From Pacificimonas sp036351775 (lineage in GTDB: Bacteria > Pseudomonadota > Alphaproteobacteria > Sphingomonadales > Sphingomonadaceae): 64,000 bases of DNA. Numbering within the stretch: position 1 is the stretch's first letter; each line of letters begins with the position of its first letter. The stretch is taken from the NCBI GenBank assembly GCA_036351775.1, contig JAZBPX010000023.1, forward strand, positions 98,377 to 162,376, written 5' to 3'. The notes beneath the pieces were generated by a model that saw only the letters and a list, made by a program, of their open reading frames with translations, ran no database searches and had not been told where the DNA came from. Below, piece by piece: positions 15,182-24,499 of the stretch. The translations under genes were made by a program, and so were the position numbers.

Positions 15182-16392
15182 TGCAGCGGCTGACAGTCCT
15201 CGACAACGGCCTGCGCGTCGTCACGCGGCACATGCCGAGCGTGGAGACGGTCGCGGTCGGCCTTCACTGCGATACCGGTTCCCGTCGGGAAGCGGCCCGT
15301 GAGAACGGCCTCGCCCACCTCTACGAGCATATGGTGTTCAAGGGTGCAGGCGGGCGGTCGGCGCGCGCGCTGGCCGAGACCGTCGAGGATGCCGGCGGCG
15401 ACCTCAACGCGATGACCGGGCGAGAGGGAACGGTCTTTTCGGCGCGGCTTCTGGCGGGCGACCTCGATCTCGGTCTGGACCTAATCGCCGACATGATCCG
15501 CGACCCGCATTTCGATGGCACCGAGCTGGAGCGCGAGAAGCAGGTGATCCTGCAGGAACTGGCGGAGGTGAACGACAATCCGAGCGATCTGGTGTTCGAT
15601 GATCTGCAGGCCGCCGCTTTCCCGGCCCAGCCGCTCGGCACTTCGATCCTCGGCACGGCGGAATCGCTCGCGGGCCTGACCCGCGACGACCTGATCGCCT
15701 GGCGCGACACGCATTATGCGCCGGACTCGCTCATCATTGTCGCTGCAGGCGCGCTGGAGCATGACGAGCTCGCCGCCCATGCGGAGCGGCGGTTTGGCGA
15801 TTTGAAGCCCGCCCCGCGCCCGGCGCTCGATCCGGCGCGCTGGACCATCGGCCGCCAGGAACGCCGCCGCGAGACGGAGCAGGTTCATCTGACCCTCGGC
15901 TGGCAGGGCCCGGGCGTGTACGACGACAACCTGTTCGCCGCGCGCATCTTCGCCGAAGCGGTCGGCGGCGGCATGGCCTCTCGCCTGTTTCAGGAACTGC
16001 GGGAGGAGCGCGGCCTCGCCTACACCGTCTATGCCAGCCACGCGCCCTTCTCCGACACCGGCCTGTTCACGGTCTATGCCGCAACCGCGCCCGGTGACGC
16101 CGCCGAGACCCGCGACCTGATCCGCAGCGTCCTGACGGAGGCGGCCGAAACGCTGGACGAGCGTGAACTGTCGCGCGCACGGGCGCTGTCCAAATCCGGC
16201 CTGCTGATGGCGCTGGAAAGCTGCGAGGGACAGGCAAGTTACGCCGCGCGGCAGCTGCTCGTCCATGGCCGCCTCGTAGAACCGGCGGAGGTGGTCGAGG
16301 AACTGGATGCCCTGACGCTGGACGAGGTCCGGGCGGCGGGCGCGGCGCTGATTGCAGGTGAGCCTGCCGAAGCGCGCATCGGCGCAATCTGA
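15181..16392 (+). CDS. M16 family zinc metallopeptidase (mitochondrial processing peptidase-like)
   Basis: A 403-residue single M16 unit. The inverted zinc motif HxxEH is H46-L-Y-E49-H50 (LAHLYEHMVFKGA), with the third ligand Glu about 76 residues on (E126, in LQELAEV). The Arg/Tyr-containing substrate region appears as EERGLAYTVYASH. No signal peptide is visible. Relatives resemble the beta subunit of the mitochondrial processing peptidase, and the bacterial role is generally peptide or presequence-like degradation. It starts on the TGATG overlap with thrC, so it is coupled, and ends 2 bases before the methyltransferase start. Confidence 0.93.
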   Translation: MQRLTVLDNGLRVVTRHMPSVETVAVGLHCDTGSRREAARENGLAHLYEHMVFKGAGGRSARALAETVEDAGGDLNAMTGREGTVFSARLLAGDLDLGLDLIADMIRDPHFDGTELEREKQVILQELAEVNDNPSDLVFDDLQAAAFPAQPLGTSILGTAESLAGLTRDDLIAWRDTHYAPDSLIIVAAGALEHDELAAHAERRFGDLKPAPRPALDPARWTIGRQERRRETEQVHLTLGWQGPGVYDDNLFAARIFAEAVGGGMASRLFQELREERGLAYTVYASHAPFSDTGLFTVYAATAPGDAAETRDLIRSVLTEAAETLDERELSRARALSKSGLLMALESCEGQASYAARQLLVHGRLVEPAEVVEELDALTLDEVRAAGAALIAGEPAEARIGAI

Positions 16393-16394
16393 CG

Positions 16395-17255
16395 ATGCTG
16401 ACGACAATCGTCACGGAGCCGTGGGCCGATTACGGCCTCGTCGATTCGGGTGGCGGGCGAAAGCTGGAGCGCTACGGCCCCTACCGCTTCATCCGCCCCG
16501 AGCCGCAGGCACTGTGGGAACCCGCCAGCGCTGACTGGCAGGCGGACGGCGAGTTCGTGCCCGGCGCGGATGCCGAGGGCGGCGGGCGCTGGCAGCTTGA
16601 GAAGACCGTTCCGGAAAGCTGGCCGCTTTCGCGCGGGCCGGTGCGCTTCCAAGCGGCCAACACGCCCTTCCGCCACCTCGCCTTCTTCCCCGACATGGCC
16701 CCGCAATGGGACTGGATGCGGGACCGCACGGGCGCGGACGACGAGATCATGAACCTGTTCGGCTATACCGGCGTCGGCACGCTGCTCCTGGCGGACAAGG
16801 GCGCGAAGCTGACCCATGTCGATGCGTCTAAGAAGGCCGTCGCCGCCGCGCGCGAGAACCAGACCCTGTCCGGCATGGGCGAGCGGCCCATTCGCTGGCT
16901 GGTTGAGGATGCGCTGAAATATGCGCAGCGCGAAGTGAAACGCGGCCGCCGTTATGACGGCATCCTGTTCGACCCGCCAAAGTTCGGACGCGGACCCAAG
17001 GGTGAGCGCTGGGACCTAGAAACCGGCCTGCCCGACCTCACCCGAACCCTCGCCGCACTGCTCGACGAGAAGTCGAACTATCTGGTCCTGACCGCCTACG
17101 CCGTCCGCATGAGCGCCCACGCGCTCGGCGAGCTGTTCCGTCAGGTGCTCGAGCCGCTAGGCGGCACCGTCGAAGCGGGCGAAATGTGCGTGCGCGAAGA
17201 GGCCCGCGGATTGCTGTTACCGACGGCAATCTTCGCGCGCTGGTCGCGGAATTAG
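16395..17255 (+). CDS. Class I SAM-dependent methyltransferase (RlmI/RlmK-like catalytic region)
   Basis: A 286-residue protein with an N-terminal beta-rich part and a Rossmann methyltransferase. The SAM motif I is NLFGYTGVGTL (120-130), acidic loop HVDAS (141-145), and motif IV is DPPKFGRG (193-200), of the kind used by rRNA base methyltransferases. The N-terminal PUA domain of RlmI is missing. The substrate is unknown; RNA is more likely than protein from the DPPKF motif. It is the last gene of the thrC group, followed immediately by a transposase remnant. Confidence 0.85.
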   Translation: MLTTIVTEPWADYGLVDSGGGRKLERYGPYRFIRPEPQALWEPASADWQADGEFVPGADAEGGGRWQLEKTVPESWPLSRGPVRFQAANTPFRHLAFFPDMAPQWDWMRDRTGADDEIMNLFGYTGVGTLLLADKGAKLTHVDASKKAVAAARENQTLSGMGERPIRWLVEDALKYAQREVKRGRRYDGILFDPPKFGRGPKGERWDLETGLPDLTRTLAALLDEKSNYLVLTAYAVRMSAHALGELFRQVLEPLGGTVEAGEMCVREEARGLLLPTAIFARWSRN

Positions 17256-17298
17256 TGTGAACCTCCCGCCAACCTCACCGAACTTGGGTCCAAACTCA

Positions 17299-17613
17299 TT
17301 AGAGCCACCAGGTGATGAACGCGGCGATGGCGATGGTAGCCATGAAGGTTTTGATATTGCGGTCGAAGCGGGTAGCGACGCGTCGCCAGTCCTTGAAGCG
17401 GCAGAACATGCGCCCCCCGACATTGCGCTGGCGGTAGATTTTCCGGTCGTGCTCGATCTGGACCTTGCGGTTGGCCTTCGAGGGGATGACGGGCGTGGTG
17501 CCGCGCTCGATCGACCATAAGCGCAAGGCATTGCTGTCATGGTCTTTGTCCGCAACCAGACACGCCGACGGCGGGACGGCATTGATGGTCTGTATGGCTA
17601 TATTAGGGGACAC
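17299..17613 (-). pseudogene. Truncated IS5-family (IS427-group-like) transposase, C-terminal fragment
   Basis: The reading frame matches only the last part of IS5-type transposases: ADKDHDSNALRLW, GTTPVIPSKANRKVQ, RQRNV..RMFCRFKDWRRVA and the terminal WWL before the stop. The segment that would hold the first two catalytic aspartates is largely missing; the truncation point is at about 17600, next to the palindromic repeat that starts at 17625. The third catalytic residue also looks lost: the family pattern RNVxERMF reads RNVGGRMF here, a Glu to Gly change. The element is dead. Bases 17256-17298 probably include the residual terminal end of the insertion sequence. Confidence 0.85.
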
Positions 17614-17624
17614 CCTCGCAAACA

Positions 17625-17713
17625 GTCATCCCAGCGAAAGCTGGGATCCACGCTGTGACCGCCGCACCGGGTCCATCTCCTCCAGCATGGGTTCCAGCTT
17701 TCGCTGGAATGAC
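17625..17713. repeat. Inverted pair of palindromic GTCAT repeats (copies D1 and D2)
   Basis: D1 (17625-17653) begins GTCATCCCAGCGAAAGCTGG; D2 (17691-17713) is a related unit in opposite orientation, ending CTGGAATGAC. Each forms a short stem (CCAGC / GCTGG). A 37-base spacer separates them. The pair lies between the transposase remnant and the GT39 gene. The frame of the downstream gene stays open upstream through these repeats, but that part is not coding. Confidence 0.85.
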
Positions 17714-17834
17714 TAGCTTGTTGGTTGGCGAAAGCCTCGCTCGGCCGCTCCCATTCGCGAACGATCCGTTAACCAAACTCTGCCACACCTCGCGGCCTAC
17801 CAACGGGCGCAGTCAGGCGAGGGGACGGACAGAC

Positions 17835-19379
17835 ATGAGCGGGGACTTACTGGCTGACGGCGGCGCGCTGCCGCCCGCACCTCCGCGCGCGAGGACCGCC
17901 GATACCTGGCTCGCGCGCAACACCGCGCTTGTCGCCAGCCTCTGCATCGTCGCCTTCGCGTTCCTGTTCCGCCTGCCGGACTACGGCAACCTGTTCGTCG
18001 ACTTCGACGAGAAGCTGTACCTCCTCGTTGGCGACCGCATGGCGCAGGGCGAGCTGCCCTTTGTCGACATCTGGGACCGCAAGCCCTTCGGCCTGTTCTT
18101 CCTGTATTTCCTGATCCGCCTGCTCGGCGGCGAGGGGTTCCTCGAATACCAGCTCGTTGCCGCGGGGTTTGCCGGGCTGACAGGCGTTGTCATCTACCAC
18201 ATCGCGCGGCGCTTCGCGGGTGTGCTGCCGTCCGTCGGCGCGGCCTGTCTCTACCTCGTCTACATGAAGCTGTTCTATTCCGCGGCGGGCCAGGCGGAAA
18301 CCTTCTTCAATCTGTTCATGGCCGTCGCCGCACTGTTCGCCTTCCAGGCGCTCGAAACGACCAGCGTACGCCGCACCCTCTGGCTTGCGGCTGGCGCGAT
18401 GCTGCTCTGCGGCGTGTCCCTACAGGTAAAATACACCGTCCTGCCGCAATGCCTGCTGCTGGGCCTCTTCTTCCTGTGGCGCCTGTGGAAGCTCAACGTC
18501 GCCCTCCCGCGCACCGTCGCTAGCGGCGCGGTCTTCGTTTTCCTGGGCCTCGTCCCGACCATCCTCGTCGGTCTGTTCTACCTAACCGTCGGGCATTTCG
18601 AAGCATTCTTCCACGCCAACTTCGTGTCGATCTTCGAGCGCGGCGCGCTGACCGGCGGTCTCGCCGATTTCTTCAAGTCGTACCTGATGGTGTGCCTCTT
18701 CCCGCCCTTCCTCGCCGCCATCGTCGCGGTCATCCTGCGTTTTCAGCAGGGGACGCTCCTCGAGCCGAAATATGCGCTCCTCCTCCTGTGGTTCGCGGCG
18801 GGCTTTGCGGGCTTCAAGATGGTCGGCAACATCTACATCCACTATATCGTCCCCGCGACGATCCCGCTGGTTATCATCCTCGCGCCGCTGTTCGGCCGCC
18901 CGCGTGTAGGCCTGCCGATCTTCCTCGGCGTCTTCGGCTTCGCGGTGTACGTGACCCACTGGTGGGAGGCGTTCGACATGGCCGCCGAGCGCACGGCCGC
19001 CGTCGAGCGCATGACCGAACTCGCCGCGCCCTATCTTCAGGACAGCTGCCTCTACGTGTACGACGGTCCGACATCCGTTTACATGACGACGAAGTCCTGC
19101 ATCCCGACCGTCTATGTCTACCCCGATCACCTCAACAACGACATGGAGCGCGAGGCGCTCGGTATCGACACGCTGGCGGAGGTGCGGCGCATCATGGACG
19201 CAAAGCCGGGCGTGGTGATGTGGGCCGACGAGCCGGTGGTGCCGCTTTGGAACCCGCTGACCGCCGGTCACATGGAAGCGCGGCTGGCCGCCGACTATCA
19301 ACTGCTGGAGGCTGTCCCCCTCGTCCGCCGTAACATCCGCGTCTATGCGCGCAAGGAGCTGATAGCAGCGGGCCAATAG
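17835..19379 (+). CDS. Glycosyltransferase family 39-like integral membrane protein
   Basis: A 514-residue membrane protein of the PMT/ArnT-like superfamily, which transfers sugars from polyprenyl-phosphate donors on the periplasmic side. After a Pro/Ala-rich N-terminus and the first helix comes the acidic first loop YGNLFVDFDEKLYLLVGDRMAQ, where such enzymes keep their catalytic Asp/Glu, followed by DIWDRKPFGLFFLY. About ten further hydrophobic segments run to residue 390, then a soluble C-terminal domain of about 120 residues. The donor and acceptor are unknown. The ATG at 17835 is preferred because the upstream part of the frame is repeat DNA. Confidence 0.85.
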   Translation: MSGDLLADGGALPPAPPRARTADTWLARNTALVASLCIVAFAFLFRLPDYGNLFVDFDEKLYLLVGDRMAQGELPFVDIWDRKPFGLFFLYFLIRLLGGEGFLEYQLVAAGFAGLTGVVIYHIARRFAGVLPSVGAACLYLVYMKLFYSAAGQAETFFNLFMAVAALFAFQALETTSVRRTLWLAAGAMLLCGVSLQVKYTVLPQCLLLGLFFLWRLWKLNVALPRTVASGAVFVFLGLVPTILVGLFYLTVGHFEAFFHANFVSIFERGALTGGLADFFKSYLMVCLFPPFLAAIVAVILRFQQGTLLEPKYALLLLWFAAGFAGFKMVGNIYIHYIVPATIPLVIILAPLFGRPRVGLPIFLGVFGFAVYVTHWWEAFDMAAERTAAVERMTELAAPYLQDSCLYVYDGPTSVYMTTKSCIPTVYVYPDHLNNDMEREALGIDTLAEVRRIMDAKPGVVMWADEPVVPLWNPLTAGHMEARLAADYQLLEAVPLVRRNIRVYARKELIAAGQ

Positions 19380-19394
19380 GCGGCGTCGCTCCTC

Positions 19395-20876
19395 CTAACC
19401 CTCGACCACGATCTTGACGCGGTCGCCGGGTCGGACGTCGCCGCCGTCTTCGAGGTCATTGAGGACGCGGAAGCGATCTTCCTGGAAGTTGTCGTAGGCC
19501 ATGCGGCGGGACAGGCTGGCGACGGTATCCCCGCGGCCGACGGTGACGATATCAACGCGCTTGGGTTGAAGCTGCGCGGCTTCGCTTGCCGAGATCTTGC
19601 GGAAGCTCTGCGCCGTCGTGCTGATGATGCTTCCGGCATTCGCATTTACCGGGCTGACGAATGCGAAATAATAGGTGCTGGTGGCGTCGAATTCATAGGC
19701 GACGACGGTGATGTCGACCTGGCCGTTCTGCGACGCAACGCGGGCCTGCTGCTGCGCGGCGCGCATGCCGTTGATGGTCGTCAGCTGCACCTGCGACGTC
19801 TGTGCGCGCTGTGCGGACTCGCCGAGGATGCCGGTCAATGCCTGCTGTGCGACTGTGGCGATCGGCGTACTCGCATCTTTTGCAGCGCCGGAGAACTGCA
19901 CCTGGACCGGCGAGCTGCCGCTGGTCGCGGTCACGGCCCGCGCGGAGTTGTTCAGGTAAAATCCGCTTGGCACCTGAAAGGCGAGGCGGAGGGTCGGATG
20001 CACGAAGCTGTTGCCGCGCACGAAGCCCTGCTCCGGTGCATCGCCGTACAGCATGCCGTCGATGGCAGCGAAGAAATCAGCCTGGTTCTGGGCCAGCGCG
20101 CCGGGTTGCACGCCGGTTTCCGCAGCCTTGGCGATGGCGCGGCGAACACGGTCGTTCGACAGCGGGTGCGTGCGTGCCCAGGCCGGGATCTGGCTTGCCT
20201 CGCTGCGGCCGCGAACCTTGGCCATGAGCGCCGCCTGGGCGCCGAGTGCGTCGAGAACATCAGCAGACTCAAAGGGGTCGTAACCAGCGCGGGTCATGTA
20301 AAGAATGCCGAGGTCATCGGACTGATATTCCTGATCGCGCGAGTATTTCAGAGTCCATGCCTGACCGGCCTGCGTGGCGAGCTGCGCGACTTGGCCCGAT
20401 CCGGTCAGAACGCCCGCGAGCACGCCGAGAAGGCTGGAGCCCAGCGCGGCGTTCTGGCGGCGCTTGCCATGATCGGCGGCCACATGGCCGATCTCATGCC
20501 CGATGACGGAGGCAAGCTCCGCTTCATTCTCCATCAGCGCGAGGAGACCGCGCGTCACGTAAGTGTAGCAGCCGGGAATGGCGAAGGCGTTGACAACGCT
20601 GGAATTCAGGAGCGTGACGGTGCAGTCGCTGCCATCGGTCGTAAGTCCCGACGCGATGGAGATGCGCGTGCCGATGCGCTCGACCATCTCGCTGCCGGGC
20701 CCATTGTAAGCGCCGCCAAACTCGGCGAGGATCTGCGGATGCGACTGAGCGCCCTGCTGCCGTTCCGACGCCGTGACCTGGCCGGGGTTGTTCGGGTCGA
20801 AGGTGCCCATGCAGCCCGCGATGGCGAGCGAACCGGCGATGGTCGCGGCGAGGGTGGTTTTCGATACTGAGGACAA
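19395..20876 (-). CDS. M48 family metalloprotease, lipoprotein, with a C-terminal LysM-like domain
   Basis: A 493-residue envelope protease. The signal ends in the lipobox AIAGC (lipidated C22). The zinc site is HEIGH (H127, E128, H131), with the downstream ligand region YSRDQEYQSDDLG and PLSNDRVRR, as in BepA/YfgC-type proteins. The last about 50 residues (TVGRGDTVASLSRRM to RPGDRVKIVVEG) have the shape of a LysM domain, suggesting peptidoglycan association. Likely role: quality control of outer-membrane proteins. It lies 103 bases downstream of the Mla-type operon in the same direction and may be part of it. Confidence 0.9.
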   Translation of the reverse strand: MSSVSKTTLAATIAGSLAIAGCMGTFDPNNPGQVTASERQQGAQSHPQILAEFGGAYNGPGSEMVERIGTRISIASGLTTDGSDCTVTLLNSSVVNAFAIPGCYTYVTRGLLALMENEAELASVIGHEIGHVAADHGKRRQNAALGSSLLGVLAGVLTGSGQVAQLATQAGQAWTLKYSRDQEYQSDDLGILYMTRAGYDPFESADVLDALGAQAALMAKVRGRSEASQIPAWARTHPLSNDRVRRAIAKAAETGVQPGALAQNQADFFAAIDGMLYGDAPEQGFVRGNSFVHPTLRLAFQVPSGFYLNNSARAVTATSGSSPVQVQFSGAAKDASTPIATVAQQALTGILGESAQRAQTSQVQLTTINGMRAAQQQARVASQNGQVDITVVAYEFDATSTYYFAFVSPVNANAGSIISTTAQSFRKISASEAAQLQPKRVDIVTVGRGDTVASLSRRMAYDNFQEDRFRVLNDLEDGGDVRPGDRVKIVVEG

Positions 20877-20979
20877 GGCGATATCTCCGGCGCGCGGCTG
20901 TTTCTCTTTCCCCGTTCAACCGAATGGCGGCCATGTCAGTTCCGCGCAGCGATGACCCTCGGTTCTCCGTAGGGTTCCC

Positions 20980-21582
20980 TCAATCCTGCGCGGCGATCCA
21001 GCTGGCGATCTCTTCCGCCATGAGATTTGCGGCGGCACTCAACGCGTCGGCGACGGCGGGACCGGACTGGCTGAACACCGGCTGGCGCGCCGTGAAGCTG
21101 CGGCTCGCGGCAAAACCGTCAACTGGCGTTGAAAGCACCGCGTCGTAGCGGATGACGACAGCCGCGCCGTCGCTGCCACTGACATCCAGCCCGAATTCGC
21201 GCAGGCTGCCCGACAGGCGATATTCGGGTACGACGGTCACGAGACCCTCGTCGATGACGGGGCGGCCGGTATCGGCTGCGATCACATCCATCAGCAGGCG
21301 CTGGAACAGGATATGCGGCTGCTCGATCCAGTTTGCAGCGCCGAGATATTGAACCTCTGTCCCGCTGGTCGTGACGGGGACGCGCAGGGTGCGCAGCTTG
21401 CCGGGAATTTCGGGCAGCGCGATCAACAGCGGCTGGCCAGAGGTATTGCCACTGGGCGCGCGCGCCGGATCGAGATTCAGAAGGCTTGGCAGAGCCTCGG
21501 AGTTGCCGCCGATCTGCACGATAGGGCCGCAGGCAGTCAGCGCGAGCCCAATGCCCGCAGCGAGGGTCAGGACGCGGATCAC
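20980..21582 (-). CDS. ABC-type transport auxiliary lipoprotein (PqiC/DUF330-like)
   Basis: A 200-residue lipoprotein with lipobox LTAC (C18) and the fold signature of the transport-associated auxiliary family. Typical segments are ALPEIPGKLRTLRVPV, VQYLGAANWIEQPHILFQRLLMDVI and a C-terminal AANLMAEEIASWI. Such lipoproteins accompany MCE/Mla-like transporters and sit in the periplasm or at the outer membrane. The start is a GTG overlapping the mlaD-like stop (GTGA, 21579-21582), so it is coupled to the transporter and belongs to the same system. Confidence 0.88.
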   Translation of the reverse strand: MIRVLTLAAGIGLALTACGPIVQIGGNSEALPSLLNLDPARAPSGNTSGQPLLIALPEIPGKLRTLRVPVTTSGTEVQYLGAANWIEQPHILFQRLLMDVIAADTGRPVIDEGLVTVVPEYRLSGSLREFGLDVSGSDGAAVVIRYDAVLSTPVDGFAASRSFTARQPVFSQSGPAVADALSAAANLMAEEIASWIAAQD

Positions 21583-22529
21583 TCGCTATCTCCGGGAACG
21601 TAAGTGGGCAGTGTGCGTCCGCCGAGCAGCGCGCCGGCGGGATCCTCGTCCAGCTTCGCGCTGATCGCGCCGAGGGAGGCGGAGGTGCGGCGAAGATCGC
21701 GGATCAGGAGGTTCACTTCCGGCAGGGTCTGCTGGTTGACCTGGCCGATGCTGCGATTGGCCGCGGCGGCGGCGGATTCGACCTCGGCAAGGGTCATGTC
21801 GGCCTGTTCGATGGTGGCCCGAAGGTCGCGCAGGAGCGGCTGGCCCTCGGTTTCGATCAGGGCAGCGGAGCTGTCAGCGAGACGCGCGACCGACGCGGTA
21901 GCCTGGTTGAGATTGGCCAGCACTTCGCGCGCCTCGGTCACGCTGGCGGAAATGTCGCCTTCGCGGGCGGCAAGGGCTCCGGTGACCTGTTCGGTGTTGG
22001 CAAGGATGCCAGAAATTGATTCAAGGTTCCTGTCGTCGAGGACAAGGCTGAGCCGTTCGGTCAGCGTCTGCACCTCGTCCAGCAGCTTCGGCGCGGCATT
22101 GAGGAGCGAGTCGAGTGTGCCGGGCGCTGTGGGAATGACCGGAACGCCGTAGTCACCGGGTGCCACAATGGGCGGATCGTTCTTCTCGGACCCATCCAGG
22201 CTGACGATCGCCACACCCGTGAAACCGACGGAGGAAAGCGTGGCGCGCGTGCTCCTGAGGATCGGCGTATCCTCCTGCACCGAAATGCGGACGCGGACGA
22301 ATTCCGGCGAGTCCGGCATGATCGAGATGGCGCGCACGCTGCCCACGGGGACGCCGGAATAATTCACGGCGCTGCCTGTCGCGAGGCCGGAGACGCTTTC
22401 GAAAAAGACGTCATATTCCTTCTCGCCGCCGGTATCGATGCGCGCGATCCACAGGATAAACGCGAACAGGGCGACGAACAGCACCAAAGCGATGGCACCG
22501 ACAAGGATATGGTTTGAGCGGGTTTCCAT
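21579..22529 (-). CDS. MCE-domain substrate-binding protein of a Mla-type lipid ABC transporter (MlaD-like)
   Basis: A 316-residue protein with one N-terminal membrane helix (about 8-30), an MCE domain (about 38-115; EYDVFFESVSGLATGSAVNY, GVPVGSV, VGFTGVAIVSLDG), and a long helical C-terminal part (about 150-290). The domain binds phospholipid and forms a ring with the MlaE/MlaF core. The extended helical tail makes it closer to the larger alphaproteobacterial/organellar type than to the short E. coli MlaD. It follows mlaF by one base and overlaps the auxiliary lipoprotein by four. The ATG at 22529 is preferred; the upstream frame lies inside mlaF. Confidence 0.9.
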   Translation of the reverse strand: METRSNHILVGAIALVLFVALFAFILWIARIDTGGEKEYDVFFESVSGLATGSAVNYSGVPVGSVRAISIMPDSPEFVRVRISVQEDTPILRSTRATLSSVGFTGVAIVSLDGSEKNDPPIVAPGDYGVPVIPTAPGTLDSLLNAAPKLLDEVQTLTERLSLVLDDRNLESISGILANTEQVTGALAAREGDISASVTEAREVLANLNQATASVARLADSSAALIETEGQPLLRDLRATIEQADMTLAEVESAAAAANRSIGQVNQQTLPEVNLLIRDLRRTSASLGAISAKLDEDPAGALLGGRTLPTYVPGDSE

Positions 22530-22530
22530 G

Positions 22531-23328
22531 TCAGCCGGTTCCTTGCGGACTTGGCGCGCTCGCCGCAAGGGCCGCGCGGCCGCGAGGCCCGCCGAAATAT
22601 TCGTTGATCCAGGGGTGGTCGATCTTCTGCAGTTCTTCGAGCGTGTCGACCGCAAGGACGCGCTTGTCGGCAAGAACCGCGACCCGGTCGCAGATCGTGT
22701 AAAGCGTATCGAGATCGTGCGTAATCAGGAACACGGTCAATCCGAGCGCGCGTTTCAGGTCAAGGATCAGCTGGTCGAACGCGGCAGCGCCAATGGGATC
22801 GAGACCGGCGGTCGGCTCATCGAGAAACAGGAGCAGCGGGTCGAGAGCGAGGGCGCGGGCGAGCGCGGCGCGTTTCCGCATTCCTCCGGACAGCTCGCTC
22901 GGATATTTCGGACCGGCGGAGGGTTCGAGCCCGGCAAGACCGATCTTGTACGCCGCGATTTCATCCATCAGTTCCGGCGTCATCTGAAAAAACTCGCGCA
23001 TTGGAACCTGTATATTCTCGGCCACGGTCAGGGTCGAGAACAGCGCGCCGTTCTGGAACAGGACGCCGAACCGGCGGCGGATGTCGAGCTCCTCCTTCTC
23101 CGCAAGGCCCGTCACCGGCTCGCCGAAGATGGAAACCTCACCGGCCGCGAAAGGCTGAAGGCCGAGGATGGAGCGCATCAAGACGGTCTTGCCCGATCCG
23201 GAACCGCCGACGACGCCAATGATCTCACCCCGGCGCACATCGAGATCGAGATGTTCATGCACGACCTGAGGCCCGAAGGCGTTTTTCAGGTCCTTTACCT
23301 CGATGATGGTTTCCATCCGGTCCGGCAT
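22531..23328 (-). CDS. Mla-type lipid transporter ATP-binding protein (MlaF-like)
   Basis: A 265-residue ABC ATPase. Walker A GGSGSGKT (41-48), Q-loop LFQNGALFS, signature LSGGMRKRAALARAL (146-160), Walker B LLLFLDEP (165-172) and H-loop THD are all intact. LFQNGALF and SGGMRKR are typical of the MlaF/Ttg2A branch. It energises phospholipid movement between inner membrane and periplasm. Its start overlaps the MlaE-like stop by one base (TGATG). METIIEVK, four codons in, is an alternative start. Confidence 0.93.
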   Translation of the reverse strand: MPDRMETIIEVKDLKNAFGPQVVHEHLDLDVRRGEIIGVVGGSGSGKTVLMRSILGLQPFAAGEVSIFGEPVTGLAEKEELDIRRRFGVLFQNGALFSTLTVAENIQVPMREFFQMTPELMDEIAAYKIGLAGLEPSAGPKYPSELSGGMRKRAALARALALDPLLLFLDEPTAGLDPIGAAAFDQLILDLKRALGLTVFLITHDLDTLYTICDRVAVLADKRVLAVDTLEELQKIDHPWINEYFGGPRGRAALAASAPSPQGTG

Positions 23329-24455
23329 CAGACCCAGCCCAGCCAGGTAAAGAACACGGCGAAGAACGCGTCGAGCACGATCACGAGGAAAATGGCCTGC
23401 ACGACCGCGGCGGTGGTGCGCCTGCCCACCTCCTCCGCATTGCCGGAAACCTGCATGCCCTGAAAGCAGCCCGTCACGGCAATGATCAGGCCGAAGACCG
23501 GCGCCTTGATCAGGCCGACCCAGAGGTCGGTAATCGGCACGACCTCCTGGATCCGCATGATGAACGTCGCGGGCGGGATCCCGAGCGACAGCCAGCTGAT
23601 GAACATGCCGCCAAGAATGGCCATGATCGATCCGTAAAAGGCCAGAAGCGGCATGGCGATAACGGCCGCAAGCAGGCGGGGGACAACGAGCACCTCGATC
23701 GGCGGCATGCCGATCGTGCGCATGGCGTCGATCTCCTCCGCCAGCTTCATGGACCCGATCTGCGCGGCAAAGGCGCTGCCGGACCGGCCCGCCACCATGA
23801 TGGCCGTCATCAGCACGCCAAGCTCGCGGAAGGTGAGGCGGCCAACGAGGTTAATGACGAACACCTCCGCACCGAACTGGCGAAGCTGCACCGCGCCCTG
23901 CTGCGCGATCACGATGCCGACGAGGAAACTCATCAGGCCAATGATGCCCAGCGAGGAAACGCCGACCGCCTCCGCCTGTTTGAACATCGCCGCGCCGCGC
24001 AGCCGCCTTGGCCGCGCAATGACCTTGCCCAGCGCCAGCATCGTGACGCCAAGGAACGCCAGAAAAGCGCCAAGCTGCTTGAAGCCATCGCTGATCCAGC
24101 GCCCGACCCGTTCGAGAAGCGCGAGGAAACGCCCGGACTGTTCCGGGTGCATCCGGCAATCGCCGCACGCCTCGCCCACCTGCACCATCATGGCGCGCGC
24201 CCCGTCTTCCAGCCCGACAAGCGTCGTCTCGAACCCGCGTTCGCCGCGCTCCTGCTCCAGCCTGTGGAGCACCCACGCCCCGACGGTGTCGATCCGGCGC
24301 AGGCAGGTGAGGTCAACGGTCAGCGGCCGCGGGTCCGCCTCCATCTTCCGAAAGGTGGGCGAGTAGTCATCGGCGAAGCGGACGGTAAAGCGGCCTGCCA
24401 CGGTCACGGTACGGCCGGAGATATCGTCGCTGTCCTGAAGCTCTACACCGGCCAT
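23328..24455 (-). CDS. Mla-type lipid transporter permease with an N-terminal STAS domain (MlaB-MlaE fusion-like)
   Basis: A 375-residue permease. Residues about 1-110 form a STAS-like domain (VTVAGRFTVRF, LTVDLTCLRRIDTVGAWVLHRL), corresponding to the separate MlaB protein of E. coli. The MlaE permease domain follows, with SFLVGIVIAQQGAVQLRQFGA, GVLMTAIMVAGRSGSAFAAQIG, EEIDAMRTIGMPPIEVLVVPR and LIKAPVFGLIIAVTGCFQG. Together with MlaF and MlaD it forms the core transporter. The ATG at 24455 begins just before the STAS domain and lies 44 bases after the SMP-30 gene. Confidence 0.9.
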   Translation of the reverse strand: MAGVELQDSDDISGRTVTVAGRFTVRFADDYSPTFRKMEADPRPLTVDLTCLRRIDTVGAWVLHRLEQERGERGFETTLVGLEDGARAMMVQVGEACGDCRMHPEQSGRFLALLERVGRWISDGFKQLGAFLAFLGVTMLALGKVIARPRRLRGAAMFKQAEAVGVSSLGIIGLMSFLVGIVIAQQGAVQLRQFGAEVFVINLVGRLTFRELGVLMTAIMVAGRSGSAFAAQIGSMKLAEEIDAMRTIGMPPIEVLVVPRLLAAVIAMPLLAFYGSIMAILGGMFISWLSLGIPPATFIMRIQEVVPITDLWVGLIKAPVFGLIIAVTGCFQGMQVSGNAEEVGRRTTAAVVQAIFLVIVLDAFFAVFFTWLGWV

Positions 24456-24499
24456 TCTCAGCGTCTTAGCGGGCAGCCTCTCAGCCTGCCAGCTTTCGA

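Noticed and set aside
17655..17834. N-terminal extension of the GT39 protein, including a PAFAGMT-like segment
   Set aside because: That peptide is what the GTCAT palindrome encodes when read through; it has no relation to the protein family. The ATG at 17835 is preferred.
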